Source: Candidatus Dechloromonas phosphorivorans (GTDB lineage Bacteria > Pseudomonadota > Gammaproteobacteria > Burkholderiales > Rhodocyclaceae). Taken from it: a stretch of DNA of 64,000 nucleotides. The stretch covers positions 1 to 64,000 of the forward strand of contig JADKBR010000023.1 in assembly GCA_016714975.1 (NCBI GenBank), in the 5' to 3' direction. A model generated the notes under the pieces. The model searched no databases and was not told the origin of the DNA. It worked only from the letters and a program-made list of their open reading frames with translations. The translations under genes were made by a program, and so were the position numbers. This document shows positions 30,355 through 39,366 of the stretch, piece after piece. Each line of letters starts with the position of its first letter. Position 1 is the stretch's first letter.

Positions 30355-31170
30355 ATGGGCCCGACCAAGCGCTCCGTATTTTTTGTCTCCGACGGCACTG
30401 GCCTGACGGCGGAGGCGCTCGGCCACAGTCTTCTGACCCAGTTCGAGCGTGTCGAGTTCACGCAGATCCGCATCCCTTTCGTAGACAACCTTGCCCGGGC
30501 GCAGGAAGCCGTGGCCCGCATCAACGGCCAGGGCGAGGCTGATGGCATGCGCGCTATCGTATTCACGACCTTGATCGATCAGCAATTGGCAGACATCGTT
30601 CACCAGGCCGACGCCTTCTGCCTCTCGTACTTCGACAGCTTCCTGGCGCCGCTCGAAGGAGAACTTGGCGTCAAGTCCAGCCATACGGTTGGCCGCTCGC
30701 ACGGATCGGCCGACAGTTCCGATTACAAGAAACGGATCGAGGCCATCAACTACACGCTGGCCCACGACGACGGCATCACCGATCGCGATCTGGAGCAAGC
30801 CGATGTGATTCTGGTCGCCGTGTCGCGCTGCGGCAAAACGCCAACCTCACTCTACCTGGCCATGCAGTTCGGTCTCAAGGCGGCCAACTTTCCGCTGATT
30901 CCCGAAGACTTCGAACGCGGTCGACTGCCGGGAACCCTGCAAAAGCATCGCAGCAAGCTGTTCGGCCTGACCATACAGCCCGAGCGCCTCCACAGGATCC
31001 GCGAAGAGCGGCGCGCCAACAGCAAGTACGCATCGCTCGGCAACTGCCGCTACGAAGTTGCCGAAGCCGAAAAAATGATGCGTCGCGAGGGCATCCGCTG
31101 GCTGGACTCCTCGACCAAGTCGATCGAGGAAATCTCGACGACCGTTCTGCAGGAACTCAAGCTGCGCTAG
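30355..31170 (+). CDS. ppsR: PEP synthase regulatory kinase/pyrophosphorylase (PSRP)
   Basis: DUF299 bifunctional enzyme of 271 residues that inactivates PEP synthase by ADP-dependent threonine phosphorylation and reactivates it by phosphate-dependent dephosphorylation. Motifs: VFFVSDGTGLTAEALGHSLL at residues 8-27, LGVKSSHTVGRSHG near 105-117, and the P-loop SRCGKTPTSLYLA at 157-169. Its target gene ppsA is 12 kb away on the other side of the lactate operon. It starts 123 bases after lldP, so could be transcribed with it or separately. Confidence 0.94.
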   Translation: MGPTKRSVFFVSDGTGLTAEALGHSLLTQFERVEFTQIRIPFVDNLARAQEAVARINGQGEADGMRAIVFTTLIDQQLADIVHQADAFCLSYFDSFLAPLEGELGVKSSHTVGRSHGSADSSDYKKRIEAINYTLAHDDGITDRDLEQADVILVAVSRCGKTPTSLYLAMQFGLKAANFPLIPEDFERGRLPGTLQKHRSKLFGLTIQPERLHRIREERRANSKYASLGNCRYEVAEAEKMMRREGIRWLDSSTKSIEEISTTVLQELKLR

Positions 31171-31238
31171 TCGGCAGTGCAGGGTCGGAAACCGGCCAGT
31201 TTTCGCCTGCAGGGGAAGGGTCGCGCTTCCCGATCCCC

Positions 31239-32141
31239 TCAGTTCCTGGGCTGGGGCTGGTAGTAGCCGACACCGACCGCATAATCCCCGACGCGCTCAA
31301 GGTAAGTGGTCTTGTGCTCCTTCATGCCGGTGACCGGATTGAGCCAAGTGTATTGGAGCTCGATGCCGCCACTGGCCTTGGCCGTGGCAAGCTGGACCGA
31401 CTGCGGATAGATGCGCTGGCCGTTGATGTCCATCACGTGATCGACTTTGCGACCGATGAGTCGCGGCGAAGCGCCGCTGGCATACATCACCAGGTTGTCG
31501 ATGCCAACAACGAAGACGTACAGGTCATCCCGCGCATAGCCGCCGTTGATGTCGTTGAACTTCGCGAAGGCCGCCTTCGGGTCCCGCTTGACGGCTTCGA
31601 CGGCCTGGCCCAAGAGCACCCGTGCCTCCTGCGGTGTGGAACGGGGAATGTAGTAGCCGACGGCAACGATCGCGTCGCCCACTTTCTGAAAATAGGCAAG
31701 CTTGCGCTCGACGCGGCCGTGTTCGCGATTGAGCCAGCGGTACTCCATCGACCCGCTATCCTTCAACCTGGAGCCGACAACCATCTCCCCGATGAACAGC
31801 TTGCCATCCGCATCCTTGAGATTTCGCACATCGCGGCCGACGAGCACCATTGAAGGCCCGCCACTTGCGCGCATCACGCCGTCTTCACCGACGACATAAA
31901 CGTAGAGGTCGCCATCCATGTAGGGTCCGACGAGGCTGAAATCGACCAGTGCCTGTCTGGGATTTGCCTGGTAGGCAGCGACCGCCCTGGCCAGCAGCGC
32001 CTGCGCCCGTGCGGCATCATCGCTTGCTGCAGCCCCGGTTGCCACGGCCCGAGGGGTCTCGGAAGCGAATGCGGGCAAACCGGCGCCAGCGATAAACAGC
32101 ATGCCGGCAACAATCAGGGTCTGGAATGGTTTGATCATCAT
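31239..32141 (-). CDS. Exported double Cache (sCache_2-like) protein
   Basis: About 300 residues: a signal peptide (MMIKPFQTLIVAGMLFIAGAG, cleaved near AFASE) and two tandem Cache-type repeats. Each repeat contains DLYVYVVGEDGVMRASGG / DLYVFVVGIDNLVMYASG, a GRDV or GRKVDH segment and a closing GYYIPRS or GYYQPQP. Cache domains bind small ligands in the periplasm, usually as part of chemoreceptors or sensor kinases; here there is no membrane-spanning or signalling domain, so it is a stand-alone periplasmic sensor or binding protein. Start chosen at the signal peptide; the upstream in-frame extension is unconserved. GGAGAAC precedes the ATG. Ligand unknown; similar proteins are frequent near cytochrome or oxidase genes. 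Confidence 0.8.
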   Translation of the reverse strand: MMIKPFQTLIVAGMLFIAGAGLPAFASETPRAVATGAAASDDAARAQALLARAVAAYQANPRQALVDFSLVGPYMDGDLYVYVVGEDGVMRASGGPSMVLVGRDVRNLKDADGKLFIGEMVVGSRLKDSGSMEYRWLNREHGRVERKLAYFQKVGDAIVAVGYYIPRSTPQEARVLLGQAVEAVKRDPKAAFAKFNDINGGYARDDLYVFVVGIDNLVMYASGASPRLIGRKVDHVMDINGQRIYPQSVQLATAKASGGIELQYTWLNPVTGMKEHKTTYLERVGDYAVGVGYYQPQPRN

Positions 32142-32416
32142 CTGTTCTCCTTGTGGCTGGGACGCGCTTGGCGCGCCTCTTCGTTCAATCCAAGAGCGGC
32201 CAAGTGTAGCGATGGTCGCTCTCGGAAGGTTGGCTTTACCCTCTATTTCTCTGTTGCCAAGAAGCGACGGCAGGCGTTGGCTGAACTCCGCCAACAGGCC
32301 ACTTGCGTCGTTCTCGAAGAGCGTCCCGTGACGCCAGCGTCGCGAGTATTCCGACGGCGCTCAGCGGCCTGCGGTAGTGGTATGCTTCACCTTCGCCATG
32401 CCCATCCGAGTGATCG

Positions 32417-33637
32417 ATGCCTATCACGATCAACCTGAAGAGTGCCGTTTTTGCCGTCTCGGACGCCCTCGACCTGGTCGGCGTCAGCGATTTCCAGCAC
32501 GGCAAGCGCGTTGCCATGATCGCCCGCGAGACGGCGCTGCTGCTCGGCCTGTCCGAAGCGCGCCTGGAAAATCTTGTCTTCGCCGGTCTGCTGCACGACA
32601 TGGGGGTTTCCTCCACCGCCGAGCACCGCCGACTGGTCTCGGACGACCCCGGCGTGGACAGGCAGGCGCACTGCGAGCGTGCCTTCCATCTCATGCAACC
32701 TTTCGCCCACCTCTCGCTGCTGGCCAACGCCGTCCGCCATCACCACACGCCGTGGACCGAACTGCCGGCCGACCTCGGCGAGGCGGATGCCATCGACAGC
32801 AACCTGATCCTCTTGGCCGACCGGGTGGATACGCTGCTGCTGCGGCATGGTCTGGAAAACCCGCTGTTCCACAGCACGGATATCTGCCGCGAGATTTCCG
32901 CGCTGTCGGGCAACGTGCTGCAGCCGGAAGTGGTCGATGCCTTCCTGGCGGCAGCCTCGCGCGAGGCATTCTGGATCTCCCTCGTGCCACGCCACGTGCA
33001 GACCTACCTGAACGAACTTGAGTTGCCTTTGTGGGCAGTAACCATCGAATTCCCGCAGTTTCGGCACGTGGCGCGCCTGATCTCCAGCATCGTCGATGCC
33101 AAGAGTCACTTCACCGCTTCCCACTCGCTGGGTGTCGCGCAACTGTCACGCCACCTCGGGGAGCGCATGGGGTTCGCGCCGGATTCGCTGGCCAAGATGG
33201 AAATCGCCGGACTGATGCACGACATCGGCAAGCTCTGCGTGCCGGACGAAATCGTCGAAAAGCCGGCGCGCCTGACAGTCGCCGAATTCTCGGTCATGGA
33301 ACGGCACAGTTTCGAAACCTTCCAGATCCTGCGCCATGTCCCCGGACTGGAGACGGTTGCCGAATGGGCCGCCTTTCACCACGAAGCGCTCAATGGCCAC
33401 GGCTACCCGTTCCGCCGCTCGGCGTCAACCCTGGAGCCGGAAGCGCGCATCGTCGCCGTCGCCGACGTCTTCCAGGCGCTGGCCCAGGTGCGTCCCTACC
33501 GTGGCGCGCAGCGGCTCGACGAAATTTCGCACACCCTGGGGGACTTCGCCAGCAAGGGAATTCTCGACCCGGACATCGTCGCCCTCGCCCGTGATGACCT
33601 CGACAGCAGCTTTCGCGCCGCGACGCAGACGATCTGA
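32417..33637 (+). CDS. Tandem HD / HD-GYP domain protein
   Basis: A 406-residue cytosolic protein with two HD-fold halves. The first (residues 20-150) has HGKRVAMIARETALLLG, LLHDMG (His60-Asp61) and HHHTPW. The second (225-380) is a full HD-GYP: ASHSLGVAQL (His236), MHDIGKLCVP (His268-Asp269), RHSFETFQIL (His297) and HHEALNGHGYPF (321-332). HD-GYP proteins hydrolyse cyclic di-GMP, and some act on 3'3'-cGAMP. No receiver or sensor domain is fused, so input must come from a partner. It ends nine bases before the exonuclease/GIY-YIG gene and may be co-transcribed with it. Confidence 0.85.
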   Translation: MPITINLKSAVFAVSDALDLVGVSDFQHGKRVAMIARETALLLGLSEARLENLVFAGLLHDMGVSSTAEHRRLVSDDPGVDRQAHCERAFHLMQPFAHLSLLANAVRHHHTPWTELPADLGEADAIDSNLILLADRVDTLLLRHGLENPLFHSTDICREISALSGNVLQPEVVDAFLAAASREAFWISLVPRHVQTYLNELELPLWAVTIEFPQFRHVARLISSIVDAKSHFTASHSLGVAQLSRHLGERMGFAPDSLAKMEIAGLMHDIGKLCVPDEIVEKPARLTVAEFSVMERHSFETFQILRHVPGLETVAEWAAFHHEALNGHGYPFRRSASTLEPEARIVAVADVFQALAQVRPYRGAQRLDEISHTLGDFASKGILDPDIVALARDDLDSSFRAATQTI

Positions 33638-33646
33638 CCATCGCCG

Positions 33647-35014
33647 ATGACTGCCCGGGCCTTGGCCTTCGTCGACCTCGAAACCACCGGCGCTACGGCC
33701 ACCAGCGACCGCATCACCGAAATCGGCATCATCGAAGTGGATGCGGATGGATCGGTGCGCGAGTGGCAGCAACTGGTCAATCCCGGCACCCGCATCCCGC
33801 CGTTCATCGAACAACTGACCGGGATCAGCAACGAGCTGGTAGCCGCTGCCCCGCCCTTCGCGGAGGTTGCCGACGAAACCTGGCGCCGGCTGGCAGGCCG
33901 GCTGTTCATCGCCCACAACGCCCGCTTCGATTACGGCTTCCTGAAGAACGAGTTCAGGCGCCTCGGCGTCACCTTTCGGGCGCCGGTGCTGTGCACGGTC
34001 AAGCTGTCGCGCAGCCTGTTCCCGGAACACAAGCGGCACAATCTGGATTCGCTCATCGAGCGTCACGATCTGGCGGTCGGCGCTCGCCACCGGGCATTGG
34101 CCGACGCGCAACTGATCCGCCAATTCTGGCAAAAAATCCACGTCGACCGCAGCAGCGACGAAATCGACGCCGCGCTGAAGGCGCAGAACGCCCGCCCCAG
34201 CCTGCCGCCGTACCTCGACGCCGGCATCGTCGACGACTTGCCCGACACGCCCGGCGTTTACCTGTTCTACGCTGAAAACGACCTGCCGCTCTACGTCGGC
34301 AAGGCCAAGGACATCCGCCAGCGGGTACTCTCGCATTTTTCGGCCGATCACAGTTCGGCCAGGGAAATGAACCTCGCCCAGCAGGTCAGGCGCATCGACT
34401 GGATCGAAACCGCCGGCGAAATTGGCGCCCTGCTCAAGGAAACCGCGCTGGTCAAGCAACTCCAGCCCAGCCACAACCGCCAACTGCGCCGCAACGACGA
34501 GGTCTGCACGTGGACGCTGGTCGACGAGGGCAACGGTTGGCTGCGCCCGGAAATTGCCGCGACGCACGATCTCGACTTCGGGATTGGCGCTTCGTGCTAC
34601 GGCCTGTTCAAGAACAGCAAGGAAGCCAGCGACGTGCTGCGCGCCCTGGCCGCCGAGCACAAACTGTGCGACGCACTGCTCGGTCTGGAAAAGACAGCCC
34701 CCGGCAAACCGTGCTTCGGTTACCAGATCAAGCGCTGCCCGGGCCCTTGCATCGGCAATGAGCCGTACACCAAGCACTCCTTGCGCCTGGTCGGTGCGCT
34801 GGCCCGGCTCAAGCTCGTTTCCTGGCCATTCGCTGGTCCCGCACTGATTCGTGAAGGCGACGAAGCCCACCTGATCAACGCCTGGCGCTATCTCGGCACC
34901 GCTCGATCCAATGAGGAACTCCCCGCCCTCCTCGCCGTCGATCGCCCACCGTTCGACCGCGACACCTACAGGATCCTCGCCAAGTTCGTCGCGCGGATGG
35001 CTCCACACCGCTGA
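33647..35014 (+). CDS. DnaQ-like 3'-5' exonuclease fused to GIY-YIG (UvrC/Cho-like) nuclease
   Basis: A 455-residue fusion. Residues 1-170 are a DEDDh exonuclease (AFVDLETTG with Asp10 and Glu12, LFIAHNARFDYGFL, and RHRALADAQLI with the final His and Asp). Residues 195-290 are a GIY-YIG endonuclease (DTPGVYLFY, PLYVGKAKDIRQRVLSHF, ALLKETALVKQLQPSHNRQL), homologous to the UvrC N-terminal half and Cho. The remaining ~165 residues include GKPCFGYQIKRCPGPCIG, the cysteine-containing block after the UvrC nuclease domain. It is a known but little-studied architecture, presumed to act in nucleotide excision or DNA end processing. Confidence 0.88.
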   Translation: MTARALAFVDLETTGATATSDRITEIGIIEVDADGSVREWQQLVNPGTRIPPFIEQLTGISNELVAAAPPFAEVADETWRRLAGRLFIAHNARFDYGFLKNEFRRLGVTFRAPVLCTVKLSRSLFPEHKRHNLDSLIERHDLAVGARHRALADAQLIRQFWQKIHVDRSSDEIDAALKAQNARPSLPPYLDAGIVDDLPDTPGVYLFYAENDLPLYVGKAKDIRQRVLSHFSADHSSAREMNLAQQVRRIDWIETAGEIGALLKETALVKQLQPSHNRQLRRNDEVCTWTLVDEGNGWLRPEIAATHDLDFGIGASCYGLFKNSKEASDVLRALAAEHKLCDALLGLEKTAPGKPCFGYQIKRCPGPCIGNEPYTKHSLRLVGALARLKLVSWPFAGPALIREGDEAHLINAWRYLGTARSNEELPALLAVDRPPFDRDTYRILAKFVARMAPHR

Positions 35015-35097
35015 CCGCAGAAACCGCAAGCGCCAGTGCGCTTCAATCGGGGAAAATCATGGCAAACTGCCAGCACCTCGCTCCTTGAGACTCCGCA

Positions 35098-36120
35098 ATG
35101 AACCCCCTCACCCTCCCGCCGGCGCCAGCCACCAGATCCAAAGCCATCGTCATTGCCTGCCAGGGGGGCGGCAGCCACACCGCTTTTACCGGTGGCGTCC
35201 TGCAGACCCTGCTCAGCGGTCTGGATCGCTCGCGTTATCGCATTGCCGGACTCTCCGGCACCTCCGGTGGCGCGCTGTGCGCTGCCATTGCCTGGTTCGG
35301 CCTGCTCCAGGACGACCCCAAGCGCGGGGCGCAGCTACTGGAATCGTTCTGGCGGGAAATTTCCGCCCGGCAGCCAATGGATGCCTTTTCGAACACTTTC
35401 CTAGTCCTGCTGCAACGCAGCGCCGGTTACCTTGCATTGCCGGAAATCAGTCCATACCAAGTGCCTGCCACCGGCCAGGATTACCTCGCCAGCATCATCG
35501 AGCGGCATATCGACTTCGCGCAGGTCCGGAAATCGGTCAAGCCGGATTCGCCGCGCCTTATGGTGGGCGCTGTCGAGGTCCGGTCGGGAGAATTCACGGC
35601 GTTTCATTCCCACCATGCGGAACCGGAAAAGCAGATCTCGGTCGACGCCCTGCTTGCCTCGGCCGCCATTCCCGAGTTATTTCGCGCCGTCGAGGTCGGC
35701 AGCGGCGTCTATTGGGACGGCCTGTTCTCGCAGAACCCGCCGATCCGCGGCTTTCTTGCCGGTCTGCAGGACAGGGATGCCAAGCCGGACGAGATCTGGG
35801 TCATCCAGATCAACCCGGACAAACGCGATAGGGAACCCAGGCTGACGAGCGACATCACCGACCGCCGCAACGAGCTCGCTGGCAACCTGTCGCTCAAGCA
35901 GGAGCTGTTTTTCCTTGAACAGGCCAACGACTGGCTCGCCAGGGGTTGGCTGACCGCCGATCATTTCAAGCATGTCGAAGTCCGCCACATTCGGCTGTCA
36001 CGCGACCTCGACTACCCGTCGAAACTGGATCGCAGCCCAAGCTTCATCAACGACTTGCTGGATGAGGGGCGCCGCGCCGGCGCGGATTTCCTCGATCAAC
36101 TCGGCAAGACTGGAACCTGA
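35098..36120 (+). CDS. Patatin-like phospholipase family protein
   Basis: A 340-residue serine acyl hydrolase. It has the glycine-rich oxyanion stretch CQGGGSHTAFTGGVLQTLL (residues 21-39), nucleophile Ser56 in GLSGTSGGAL and the catalytic Asp in VYWDGLFSQNPP near residue 206. It lacks a signal peptide, so it is probably cytosolic or injected. Substrate unknown; relatives act on phospholipids or polyhydroxybutyrate. It is followed 22 bases later by a creA-like gene in the same direction. Confidence 0.87.
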   Translation: MNPLTLPPAPATRSKAIVIACQGGGSHTAFTGGVLQTLLSGLDRSRYRIAGLSGTSGGALCAAIAWFGLLQDDPKRGAQLLESFWREISARQPMDAFSNTFLVLLQRSAGYLALPEISPYQVPATGQDYLASIIERHIDFAQVRKSVKPDSPRLMVGAVEVRSGEFTAFHSHHAEPEKQISVDALLASAAIPELFRAVEVGSGVYWDGLFSQNPPIRGFLAGLQDRDAKPDEIWVIQINPDKRDREPRLTSDITDRRNELAGNLSLKQELFFLEQANDWLARGWLTADHFKHVEVRHIRLSRDLDYPSKLDRSPSFINDLLDEGRRAGADFLDQLGKTGT

Positions 36121-36142
36121 ACCGCACACTCCGGAGCCAACA

Positions 36143-36610
36143 ATGCGCCCTTTGCCGATTGCACTGCTAGCGGCCCTTGCGCTGCCCGCCAGTTTTTCCG
36201 TCGCCGCCGAGGAAATCGGCTGCGCTACCACCGCGTGGAAACTGATCGGTGCCAACCACCGGGTTTGTATCTATGCCTACGATGACCCGAAAATCCCCGG
36301 TGTTACCTGCCATGTCAGTCAGGCGCGCACCGGCGGGGTCAAGGGCAGTTTCGGGCTGGCCGAAGATCCATCGCAGTTCTCGCTCGCCTGTCGCCAGGTC
36401 GGTCCGATCACCCTGCCTGCCAATCTCCCCGAGGAAGATGTCGTCTTCAGCGAAAACACGTCGTTGATCTTCAAGGAAACAAAAATTACCCGCTTCGTCG
36501 ATCGCAAGCGCAATGTGCTGGTCTATCTGGCGATCAGCCGCAAGATCATCGAGGGCGCGCCGGCCAACGCGATTTCGTCGGTGCCGATCCAGCCTTGGGG
36601 CGGGAAGTGA
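36143..36610 (+). CDS. creA: CreA family exported protein
   Basis: A 155-residue protein with a signal peptide (LPIALLAALALPASFSVAA) and the CreA core: HRVCIYAYDDPKIPGVTCHV, split as HRVCIYAYDDP and GVTCHVSQA, then GGVKGSFGLAEDPS, SLACRQVG and LIFKETKITRFVDRKRN. It is periplasmic and of unknown function; in E. coli creA precedes the creBCD regulators, which are absent here. Its TGA overlaps a GTG start of the following cupin gene. Confidence 0.88.
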   Translation: MRPLPIALLAALALPASFSVAAEEIGCATTAWKLIGANHRVCIYAYDDPKIPGVTCHVSQARTGGVKGSFGLAEDPSQFSLACRQVGPITLPANLPEEDVVFSENTSLIFKETKITRFVDRKRNVLVYLAISRKIIEGAPANAISSVPIQPWGGK

Positions 36611-36969
36611 TCATCAAGACCGCATTGAGTGACGTCACCTCCTATATCACCAGGGACGGCTCGGAAATCCGCGAACTGCTGCACCCCACCCTGCATGCCG
36701 TGCGCAACCAGAGCTTCGCCGAAGCAGTTGTCCCGCCCCGCGCCAGAACCCGGCTGCACCGCCACGAAACCAGCGAGGAGATCTACCATGTCACGCGCGG
36801 CTGTGGCCTGATGACGCTGGACAAGGCGAGCTTCGCCATCGGTGTCGGCGACAGCATCGCGATTGCGCCCGGGATGCCGCATTGCGTCGAAAACACCGGC
36901 ACGGATGCGCTGCACATCCTCTGCTGCTGCGCGCCAGCGTACTCGCACGATGACACCACGCTGCTGTGA
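36607..36969 (+). CDS. Small cupin-domain protein
   Basis: A 120-residue single cupin. Metal-binding motif 1 is RLHRHETSEEIYHVTRG (His, His, Glu, as in HxHxxxE) and motif 2 is PGMPHCVENTG (His). Such small cupins bind a metal and often isomerise or oxidise small molecules or sense them; the substrate is unknown. The GTG at 36607 overlaps the creA stop (GTGA), which I take as the start; a TTG four codons upstream is possible. Confidence 0.82.
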   Translation: MIIKTALSDVTSYITRDGSEIRELLHPTLHAVRNQSFAEAVVPPRARTRLHRHETSEEIYHVTRGCGLMTLDKASFAIGVGDSIAIAPGMPHCVENTGTDALHILCCCAPAYSHDDTTLL

Positions 36970-36971
36970 GC

Positions 36972-36993
36972 CGTTTGGCCGTCCGGCCAAACG
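36972..36993. terminator. Hairpin after cupin gene
   Basis: A perfect 9-bp stem CGTTTGGCC / GGCCAAACG with loop GTCC begins three bases after the cupin stop. No T run follows, so it may be an RNA-stabilising hairpin in front of the terminator at 37014. Confidence 0.5.
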
Positions 36994-37013
36994 TTGGGGA
37001 CGCCGGTAAACTG

Positions 37014-37038
37014 AAAACGCCGCATAAAGCGGCGTTTT
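37014..37038 (+). terminator. Rho-independent terminator of creA-cupin unit
   Basis: Stem AAAACGCCGC / GCGGCGTTTT with loop ATAAA followed by further T is a strong intrinsic terminator. The 240 bases from here to 37301 show no recognisable gene. Confidence 0.85.
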
Positions 37039-37301
37039 TTGTCGGTGCCTTGCGCACCGGCTAGCGGGTTGCCCCGTCTGAGTACGTACTAGTCATCCTG
37101 AGGAAGTTGCATTCTCAATAATCGCTCTCCTTGTGGTTAGCAATACGATACTGCAATTACTTTGTACGCCTAATCCTGACGTAACGCAATACACTTTTTG
37201 CGTGCATTCAAGCCAGCCTGGAAAAGCTTGCCGACCCCATCGCGGGCTGCCCCGAAAACATGGGAAGAGGTCTCCGAAGACACTGTCAGCAGACAGCGAT
37301 T

Positions 37302-37997
37302 TCAGTTCAATCGATCGGGTCGACCGCAGCACTGCTTGAACTTGCGCCCGCTGCCACAGGGGCAAGGATCGTTACGGCCCGATTTCGGTTCTTCGTTCCT
37401 GACCGTGCCGCCACGGCGCTTGTTCCGCCAGAAGTTATAGAGAGTCTGAACAATGAGCGGCAGGTTTTCCTGGATGTCGGCGACCAGCCGCGCTTCCTCG
37501 GCCGGAGCGAACCAGCGTTCGCCACTCTTTTCCACATCTTCCTTGAGCATGCCGTTAAGCAGGAACATCGGCTCGAGCAGTTCGGAAAGATCGTCCGCGT
37601 GTTTACCCGCGAGTTCGAACCAATCGCCGCCAAGCCCGGCGCCGAACACATAGGTATCGGCCCAGGCGGCATAGTCGTATTCCTCGCAACGCTCATCCAG
37701 CGGATAGAGGACCGGCGCGACCGTTTCATCATTGAGCAAGGCAGCCGCCAGGTCGTTGTTGAGGCGCATCAGCAGTTCCAGCGCTTCGAGAACCTGCGGA
37801 TCGTTGGCGCTCTCCAGTCCCTTGCCCAGCGCTTCCGGCAACCAGACCGACGGCTCAATCGGCACCGGCCCGCTGACGATCGCACAGAGCATCGCCTGGA
37901 TCTCGTCGAGACGCATCGCATCGCCCTGGAAGACGTCAGCGTCGAGGAGTTCTTCGAGATGGTCGAGTTCGCTGTCGCTGAGGGGGGCGTGGTTCAT
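37302..37997 (-). CDS. UPF0149 (YecA/YgfB) family protein with SEC-C zinc motif
   Basis: A 231-residue protein. Residues 5-185 are the helical YgfB/YecA domain (SDSELDHLEELLD, FVFGAGLGGDWFEL-type segment YVFGAGLGGDWFEL). Residues 205-228 are a SEC-C zinc-binding tail, RNDPCPCGSGRKFKQCCG, as found at the end of SecA. Function unknown; YecA is thought to associate with the ribosome or SecA-like partners through the zinc tail. It is divergent from msrB across 84 bases. Confidence 0.88.
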   Translation of the reverse strand: MNHAPLSDSELDHLEELLDADVFQGDAMRLDEIQAMLCAIVSGPVPIEPSVWLPEALGKGLESANDPQVLEALELLMRLNNDLAAALLNDETVAPVLYPLDERCEEYDYAAWADTYVFGAGLGGDWFELAGKHADDLSELLEPMFLLNGMLKEDVEKSGERWFAPAEEARLVADIQENLPLIVQTLYNFWRNKRRGGTVRNEEPKSGRNDPCPCGSGRKFKQCCGRPDRLN

Positions 37998-38081
37998 TCA
38001 ACTGCTTCCTGATTGGCTAGGTGAATCATCTGGCAGTATAAATGTCTCAGTTCGCATCGCCAACCTGGAGGACCAATTGCC

Positions 38082-38474
38082 ATGCCGAGAATCGAGAAAA
38101 CCGACGCTGAATGGCGCGCCCAGTTGAACCCGACCGAGTATCACGTGACCCGGGAAAAGGGCACCGAGCGTGCTTTCACCGGGGCATATTGGGACTGCCA
38201 CGACCACGGCACCTATCGCTGCGTCTGCTGCAGCGCCCCACTCTTCCGCTCGGAAACAAAGTTCGACTCGCGCTGCGGCTGGCCGAGCTTTCACACGCCG
38301 AACGATGAAAAGCTGGTCGCCGAACATGTCGACCGCAGCTTCGGCATGGTCCGCACCGAGGTTACCTGTTCCGAGTGCGGCGCCCACCTTGGCCATGTGT
38401 TCCCCGACGGCCCGGCACCGACCGGGCTGCGCTACTGCATCAATTCGGCGTCGCTGAAGCTAGAGAAGGAATAG
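38082..38474 (+). CDS. msrB: Peptide-methionine (R)-S-oxide reductase
   Basis: A full-length MsrB of 130 residues. Structural zinc is held by Cys47/Cys50 (CVCC) and Cys96/Cys99 (CSEC); the catalytic Cys119 is in RYCINSASL; Cys65 in SRCGWPSF is the usual resolving position. His-rich GHVFPDGP is conserved. It repairs methionine-R-sulfoxide in oxidised proteins. There is no signal peptide, so it is cytosolic. It is convergent with the radical SAM gene. Confidence 0.96.
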   Translation: MPRIEKTDAEWRAQLNPTEYHVTREKGTERAFTGAYWDCHDHGTYRCVCCSAPLFRSETKFDSRCGWPSFHTPNDEKLVAEHVDRSFGMVRTEVTCSECGAHLGHVFPDGPAPTGLRYCINSASLKLEKE

Positions 38475-38475
38475 A

Positions 38476-39366
38476 CTACAGCCCGCGCGCCCAGGCCGGG
38501 CGCAGATGCGCCTTGTCAGGGTTTTCGATGGCCTGCCGCACCTGTGCCAGCAGGCGCGCCTTGTCGGCGCCCAGCGTGCCCTTGAGCACCAGCCAGTTCG
38601 ATGCGTGATCGCTGCGGAACACAGTGCGCTTGAGTTCGAGAGCTGAAAGCAGTTGCTCGGTCTCGACGAACAATTCATGCTGGGTCAGCGCTTCCCACTC
38701 CGGAAAACCCACGCGGAAGCGCTGCTCGCCGAGCGGGAAACTGACGACAAGTGTCGCCAGATACTCCGGCTGTGTCGCATTGGCCAAACGCGCCGAGTTC
38801 TCGGCGTGCTGCCGCGAACACACCTTGCCACCGAGGCCGTTGAGGATCATCACCGAACGGGTGATCCCGGCCGCCCCGAGCTTGTCCAGCGCCTCGCGCG
38901 TGGTTTCGAAGGTTTCCCCCTTGTGGACCGCGGCAAGCACCTGATCGTCGCCCGATTCGGCGCCGACATAGACCATCGAGAGCCCGGCCGCCGCCAGTTC
39001 GTCGACTTCCGCCTGCGACTTCTTGCGCAAATTGCGCGGAAGGCAGTAGCTGGAAATGCGCCGCACCGCCGGCAGGTGGGTGCGGATGGCCGCGAGAATA
39101 GTCAGCAGGCGCCGGGTCGGCAGCACCGTGGCGTCGCCGTCGGCGAGGAAAACGCGCCGTACCTCATCGCCGTAGCGTTCGCCGGTCAGGCGGATGCTAT
39201 CCAGCACTTCGGCCTCGTCGCGCGCGCGGAATCTCTTCTGCGGCGCGGTGTACATCTCGCAGAAGGTGCATTCGTTCCACGAGCAGCCGTCGGTTACCGG
39301 CAGGATCAGCGATTCGGCCTCGCTCGGCGGGCGAAAGACCGGCTCGACGTAGCGGATCGGGATCAT
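38476..39366 (-). CDS. Radical SAM protein of unknown function
   Basis: A 296-residue radical SAM enzyme with the cluster motif in TDGCSWNECTFCEMYT (C-x4-C-x2-C, a spacing seen in this subgroup instead of C-x3-C-x2-C). Other blocks are VFLADGDATVLPTRRLL, MVYVGAESGDDQVLAAVHKG and MILNGLGG, which follow the SAM barrel order (GE motif, glycine-rich and beta-strand motifs). Substrate unknown. Its ATG overlaps the stop of the upstream thioesterase gene (ATGA), so the two form an operon. Confidence 0.85.
   Translation of the reverse strand: MIPIRYVEPVFRPPSEAESLILPVTDGCSWNECTFCEMYTAPQKRFRARDEAEVLDSIRLTGERYGDEVRRVFLADGDATVLPTRRLLTILAAIRTHLPAVRRISSYCLPRNLRKKSQAEVDELAAAGLSMVYVGAESGDDQVLAAVHKGETFETTREALDKLGAAGITRSVMILNGLGGKVCSRQHAENSARLANATQPEYLATLVVSFPLGEQRFRVGFPEWEALTQHELFVETEQLLSALELKRTVFRSDHASNWLVLKGTLGADKARLLAQVRQAIENPDKAHLRPAWARGL

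Noticed and set aside
37062..37301. Possible gene opposite the terminator (90-codon minus ORF at 37093-37365)
   Set aside because: It overlaps the well-supported UPF0149 gene's C-terminal zinc motif in another frame and has no homology I recognise.
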